From the NCBI GenBank assembly GCA_015680685.1, contig MNCI01004556.1, positions 449,108 through 513,107 of the forward strand: a stretch of 64,000 nucleotides of DNA. The letters run 5' to 3'. The position numbers and the translations under genes were made by a program. This stretch comes from Gnetum montanum (Eukaryota; Streptophyta; Gnetopsida; Gnetales; Gnetaceae). The notes under the pieces were generated by a model. The model had not been told where the DNA came from. It worked only from the letters and a program-made list of their open reading frames with translations, and did no database searches. Shown piece after piece: positions 57,981 through 64,000 of this stretch; position 1 is the first letter of the stretch, and each line of letters starts with the position of its first letter.

Positions 57981-58312
57981 CCTTGCATAGTGGCCCCCAC
58001 AAGGGCCTTTGTGAAAGTCCTAAAGAATGCGTAGTTGATTCATATCAGGGATACACCAACAAACCAGCCCATCAGTACACATCTTGTAAAGGTGTCCATT
58101 GATTTCCATGAAGTACTTTTCCCAATGAAGAAACTGTTGCTTCTTCATAAAGTCCAGATCTTGTGGCATCTCTTGACCATTTCAGTTCAATGGGTACTTG
58201 GTCATTTATTGCTCTTGTAAAGAGAAGTTTGTCTAAAAATTGATCAAAGAGTGGACTCTCCTCCTCTTTATTATCCCATCTTAATTGAGAGAGGTGGTCA
58301 ACAATCACATTC
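57981..58312 (-). pseudogene. pol: Element A resumes: integrase/RNase H fragment
   Basis: The sequence matches E1 at about 12,862-13,215 and B at 52,128-52,480 (blocks TGCATAGTGGCC, AAAGGTGTCCATTGATTTC, GTGGACTCTCCTCCTCTTTATTATCCCATCTTAA in three shorter pieces). It carries on from the A integrase broken at 45,706, minus about 190 bp hidden in the N. It ends abruptly near 58,312. Confidence 0.7.
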
Positions 58313-61300
58313 TACATCCACCAAAGCTTCTATGTCCTTCTCAAGGATGTTCAATATATAAAAAAAATTTCTCTATACTAGAAACTAATATGAAAAAGGC
58401 TTTCTTACTCCACTATGACTTTTTTCTAAAATAAAAAAAAGTTAAATATGAAAAAGCTAGAAATATAGAAGGAAAGGTTTTAGGTACACTATATCTAGGC
58501 TAGAAAAAATATCGACTTACTAACCTAAATAAAACCACAAAAAGGTAACTAATTTAATAAATCTAAAGAAATAATAATCACTAATATCTAACCATTATAA
58601 TCTTAGAACTAATGTAATAACTAACATACATTAAAAACTTAATAGCTACTAATAAAAATAAAACATGTCATTATAATTAACCACATAACCAAAATATTAA
58701 TAAAAATAGAAATAATAAATATAAAAAATAAAGAACTCTATCTACCTAACATAAACCAAACTAATAACAAATACAGTAACACCCTAGTGTTCCAAAGCAT
58801 AGAATATTTACTTTGTTATCAATTATTATGCTTCTTCTATAGGAATAATGTCATATTTTATGATCTAATGTTATATTGTACCTTGATAAGGTATGCTAAT
58901 ACCCCTTCTTTTATGCTATTAAGACTTGAACTTAAGACCTCTTAATTATTATATATCCTAAGGTTTGGAATCTTGCTCTTTACTTGCATGTAATACTTTG
59001 TTAATTTTTTATATATTCTTTTATGTTTATTTTTATTTGGATTTATTTTGTAATTATCTTTACTATTTCTTATTACTCCTAAGCATGGATAGGTTAAAAG
59101 GATCATGATGGTCCATTACTGGTTCTTTTTAATGATTAAATTTATATTTTCATATTTTATTTTATTCTATGATTTTAAAATAAAGAATGTGATTATGATA
59201 CATGTTAATGGATATTTAGAGTTTATTCTAGTTACAATTTTAGTTTATCTTAAAATCCACTCTTATACATGTGCCTCATTATAGTACTTTCTTGGTGACT
59301 TTAACCCATTGGTTAACCATCATACCATTTTATGAATATATGTTACATTATTTTTTAGAAAATAAAGTAAAAATTCATTATTTTTGGAATTACTAAAACT
59401 CTACCTATTGTACTTAGAAATATTGGGCAATGTTGGCTTTCTTGGCATGAATTATGCATTATGCTCTTTCAATCTCTTACTCATGGCTATGTATGATGGA
59501 TCTCTTGGTAATTATTAAATCTAAACCTATTCTTCTTTGGTGAAGCTTTAGTGACTAATATGTCAAGATAGAGAAAATATTCTTGACCCCATTATTTCTA
59601 ATAAGTAACTTAAATTCTTTTAGCCACTTTCCTTTCATGATGGTTTGTATTGATGATCTAATCAAGTTTCATATGTTGTTAATATAACCTTGGTTTTTTA
59701 TGATCAATCCATAATTCATCATTTTCATGACTTTTCACCTTCTAATTTCACTTAATATTTTTAGCAATTGTAGTAGTAATGACATTTTCATACATCTTGA
59801 CTTGTCTAGGAGTTGCGACATATCTTGTGTATATTTTCTAAAGTGGCACATCCATCTTGGCATCCAGTAGAAGAGGCACATTCAGATGGCATCAAATGGC
59901 AGATATTTTATATTTTTATGGGCATGTTTGACATGTCAATATGCTTGAGTAGTGTTAAGAGAACATAATTGGTATAATTCTAGGAGGCCAATGATACATG
60001 GCTAGTTATCAATGAGCAAGTAGTTGTGTTAGAAGTAACCTAATCAAGTTGGTTTCGATATTGAAGTTGAGTCATAATCATATCTCATTTAGAACTTATT
60101 GTTAATGGATAGGCATTTTTTATGGTTGAAAGCTAAACACGTTAACTTGAAAATTAATTTTTAACCAACTATCATGCATTATTTAGGATGGTGTGAGAAG
60201 CTAGGACCTTAGGATAACTATAGGATTAATATTAGCAACAACATAACCCAATAGTTGATATAAATATGTATGAGAGTTTTCACGCCAATAGGTGTTACTG
60301 TCATACATAAGAGCTAGTTTTAATTAGTATCGTCCTTGTAGTTATTTTAATGTCTAGTGCTAGAAACCTCACAGGAATACCACTATTATGAGTAAACCAA
60401 ATATTTATAAGTAATTTATCCATTTTATGGTTAACTATAAGTTAACATTTATGAGAATAAACATTTTAATGATCCTAATGATGTGTTTTATTAGCTTGGG
60501 TCCACCTTTCCAGTCATGCTCTAGGAAGCTTTTATGTAGATTTTCTCTACTGTAAAGATATTTTAATGCTTCATCCATGTCTTCCATGCAAATTTAGTAA
60601 GAAGTTTAAAGGTTTCAAGGTGGAGCTTAAAGAAGGATCAACATTGGATGAGAGATTATTTCTTTATGCCTTTATTTTTATATTATTGGTCATTATATGA
60701 ATTTATAATTTGGGCCAATAATATTATTCTTTTGTTAAACTCTAATTCATGTTCTAATAAGGCCTAAGTAGCAAAAATATATTTATGTGGATTTTCAAGT
60801 GATTTCTAAGTTATCAAGTTTCTAAGTGTTTGTATGCTTATATAGTTTTATAAGCATTTAAGTTATTTAAGAATTTATTAAGAGTTTAATATTTAATTAT
60901 CATGCCCCTTAAGTGAATTTTATAAAAATTATTTATATAATTAAATTCAGTTTATGACAAATACTAACTACTAAATATTAAAGAATATAAAGCAATCCAC
61001 TAAATCATAAACTAACATATGAATATAATTAATACTAATTATGCTAACCTATAACATAAATACCATAGTCAAGCATATCATCTATAGCCTTATATGATCA
61101 TAATAAAATGATACCCCCAAGCCACTACCACATTTATGGTACCTATCACTCATTGAACTAACTTAGTGCATCAATAGAAATATTAAAATTATAAATGTGA
61201 TAAAATAAAATAAAAAATAATTCATATCTCATACTAGCATATAGGTCTAACCAAAATTATGTGAATAATCAATCATGAGCTCATTAGCAACATACCAAAC

Positions 61301-61442
61301 TATAAGCTTCAGTACATAAATCATATCAATAGAACATGTCAATCACATCCAAGCTACACATCTAACAATCAACATAATCATAAGGAAGGAAAGCATCAAA
61401 AGAATAAGCTACATACTAATTTAAAGGTATCAAAAATGAGGT
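58313..61442. other. AT-rich stretch, possible long LTR
   Basis: No coding frame is convincing. AGTAACACCC near 58,775 and GTGTTACA ending at 61,450 would be the ends of a 2.7-kb LTR of the TGTAACACC...GGTGTTACA type. The rest offers no support either way. Confidence 0.25.
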
Positions 61443-61610
61443 GTGTTACATTCTTCTCTGCTCCCTAAAAATCTTCCTTTTGGAATATATGAAGGAAGGT
61501 AGAACAAACATCTAACTCAAAGTCCTAAATTACATCTTAAGAATTATTATAAATACAAAGCACATTAATCATAGGTATTAATCTACTTTGTAGCCTTCAT
61601 TGTAACACCC
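61443..61610 (-). other. LTR-end and polypurine-like signatures
   Basis: GTGTTACA (61,443-61,450) is followed by a pyrimidine-rich TTCTTCTCTGCTCCC, which on the minus strand is a purine tract followed by TGTAACAC. A fresh TGTAACACCCC begins at 61,601. These resemble borders of minus-strand Ty3 elements with the interior reduced to about 150 bp. Confidence 0.35.
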
Positions 61611-63763
61611 CGCTAACTAGGCTTAGGTGAGAAAGGTATTACTTATAAAATAAAATTGTAATAAATAAATTTACCAAATCTACTCAAATAAATTAATGTA
61701 TTGAATTTTTATTTGTATCAAAGATAGGAAAATACAAAATTCATATATTCATCCAAATAACTTTACATAATACAAAAATACCAACTAAACATTAAAGCTT
61801 AGAAAAAATACAACAAAATTGACAACTTAATCAAAATCTAGAAAATGCATTAAAAATGTACATATAAGAATTAGCTTCTTCATTGAGTTCATAATTCTCA
61901 CAACTAACTGAATCATTTTAAAGATATAAAATAAAAGGGAAGGTTAACTCTCTTAAGAATTTTCAAAGTAGGTATTAGATAGCTAGAACGAATAACACAA
62001 AAATCATTGCATCCAAAGAGTTACTATTAAAACATCCAAATATACAAAGTTATAGAAATATTAATAACCAAACATCAAAGTATCAAATATTATTACAATA
62101 ACTAAAAATAATCCATTGCCATTCCCAAACCCCAAATATGATCAAAAATAAAGAAAAGCTTCTTACTAAGAATGCAACCCATATAAGCATATTGATACTT
62201 ACCAAGAAATGTGAGCTACATTAGCATTGCTAATACTAACCAAGAAATTTAACTCATATAAAGATCACTAAAATAGTTAAATATGAGTATTACCTCTTAT
62301 TAAGAAATTTAACCCATCTAAGAATCATTAAAACCCCCAAAAATTAATTTCAAAAAACAAATAGAAAACCTAACTTCAAGTGCCAAGCAAACATGGTCAA
62401 ATACCTAATGAAAAAAAATATGATCTAATGTCAAAGATTTGTGACTTTAAAAGCTACATTTTTCCAAATATTTTTTGCTGAAAAAAAATGCTAGAGTTAC
62501 AAAAATGGCTAAAAGGTAAGTATTCCCAAAATAGGAATCAAAAGATTGCCAAAGAATGTTGAGACCTAAAATCAAATGTCCAAGTGGATAACTAAAATAG
62601 AAAAACTCATCAAAAAAGTAAAATCTAAAATTCTAAGTGAGTTCTAAGCATCTAAAAATCATAAAAAGGTAATTACTTATAATTTTATACTTTCAAATAT
62701 TCTAGGAAATCCTAAAAGCTATGTTTTTAGTCATTTTTACAATTGGTCCTATTAACACATGACATGCAAATTAGCTATAAAAGTTCATTACAAGATTATG
62801 CTAGGGTAGGGACATGTTGGAAAGGTATCCTAATGATGTTCTTAGGTGTGCTAAACATTTCTCATTTGGGTCATTAACATCGAAAGTTTTCTTGAGTCTC
62901 AAAACCATAAATTATGAACTAAGACACTAGTTTTATGATTAAGAAATTCAATAGAACAAAAATTGAATCAAAATGGATCTAAGTGACAAAAAAAATGTTT
63001 TATATTCTATGCATAATAAATTCAATATATTAATACTGGATCTCATAAATATACATGAAACAAATCAAATCTCATATATTAGAATCCTAAAACATTTTAT
63101 TACATAGTTTTCAAACAAAGAAAATGAAATCAAATCACATGTAAATAAATTTGCACATAACTAATGCTCAAGACACCCAAAAGTAAAGCATTATAGTAAA
63201 TTATCCCTATCTAATTAATATCACTATAGCTAAAAACCCTCACATGACTAAAATCTCTAAAATAAGTTACAAACCCTAGGAAAAATCCAAGGTTAAGGCT
63301 TCTAAGTAAATCTAAAATAAAATTTGAAAAGAAGTGGTTACAAAGGCCCTAGTTGATAGCATAGATCAAGGTTTATCTTTTTTCCAAACTAGTAGGATCT
63401 TTCTCATTGGGCCTATCTCCAAGCTATTAGAAAATTTAATGGATGGATTCCAATGGAAAGGTTACTAGGTATTTATACACACAAGGGCAGACCAAGGCTA
63501 AGTAAAAAGGGTAAATCTAATGGGAGAAACTAAAATTCAAAAGAAAATAAAGTTAATCCAAAATCTTTAAAATTAAACAAAATAAGATTCTAACATGATA
63601 ACATGCCCATAGCTATCCTAGAAAGTACCCCCTCTATGGGTCATGTATTAGCTATGTCTACCTTCAACCCTAATTAAAGGTTTAAGATCCACCTATAACT
63701 AACCAATGTGCCAATTGTATGCCAAAAAATATGTAAGTTAATAAAAAATAAAAAATATAAACA

Positions 63764-63796
<33 letters not shown>

Positions 63797-64000
63797 TTTA
63801 TATTTAAATTAATCACAAAACAATTCAAACACCTCATGCATAAGCATAGTGCAAGCTCGATGTAATGCCTCATGTGCTAGTGATGGATCTCCTACCTAAT
63901 ACCTATTTACTCAACAATTCAACAAAGGTATTAGTGCACATATGCTAAATTAATCAAACCAAATAAAATACTAAAATAAAAAATAGAATAAAAATAAAAT
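61611..64000. other. AT-rich stretch, possibly LTR with minus-strand TATA
   Basis: A minus-strand TATAAATA lies at 63,470-63,477 in the context GTGTATAAATACC. No gene was recognised; the short frame at 63,682-63,873 is a microsatellite artefact. Confidence 0.3.
63764..63798. repeat. (CATA)n/(TA)n microsatellite
   Basis: About six CATA units followed by a short TA run. Confidence 0.9.

Noticed and set aside
63682-63873. Short minus-strand frame with Tyr-Met-Tyr-Val repeats
   Set aside because: It is the translation of a CATA/TA microsatellite.

Overview
The window is plant nuclear DNA. It is AT-rich, gene-poor heterochromatin built almost entirely of decayed, nested retrotransposons. Plant-type Ty3/gypsy elements dominate. 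Three copies have Athila-like layouts with a degraded tRNA-Asp primer site, and there is also a gag-protease element without pol, a chromovirus scrap and a plant L1-type LINE. I see no intact host gene and cannot name the species. Nearly every reading frame is closed by stop codons, and where the original residue can be guessed it was Gln, Arg or Trp. That is the mark of C-to-T decay in methylated DNA.

Layout. (1) 1-11,111: a minus-strand gag-protease element ('G') with its 5' LTR at about 9,877-11,111. Where pol should follow there is instead a convergent, plus-strand, multi-exon ORF (about 836-5,296) that still shows four phase-consistent introns. A tandem array of 85-91 bp units lies between the two genes. 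(2) 11,112-18,752: Athila-like element E1 (minus; pol, protease, gag, primer site, 5' LTR). Its 3' part is cut off by G. (3) 18,753-22,670: an older plus-strand LTR element ('C') with two LTRs of more than 1 kb and under 1 kb of non-coding interior; E1 sits inside its first LTR. (4) 22,671-31,511: mixed debris. It holds a 5S-rRNA-derived segment, an intronless nuclease pseudogene of the CCR4/Angel type, an inverted pair of LTR fragments, a 45-bp coding-frame minisatellite and a chromovirus protease-RT scrap.

(5) 31,528-37,185: an almost complete LINE (minus) between perfect 16-bp target-site duplications. Its ORF1 and ORF2 overlap by ATGA, it carries 13 nonsense codons with no frameshift found, and its 3' tail is 15 C residues. 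(6) 38,679-58,312: two Athila-like elements. Element B (45,707-57,979) lies inside the integrase gene of element A (38,679-45,706, resuming at 57,981-58,312), same family and orientation. (7) 58,313-64,000: AT-rich sequence with LTR-end-like signatures but no recognisable gene.

The insertion order can be read from the nesting: C is older than E1, E1 older than G, and A older than B. The perfect duplication suggests the LINE is a relatively young arrival. Five N tracts interrupt the window: two of several hundred bases, and three single Ns which, by comparison with sister copies, hide missing sequence.
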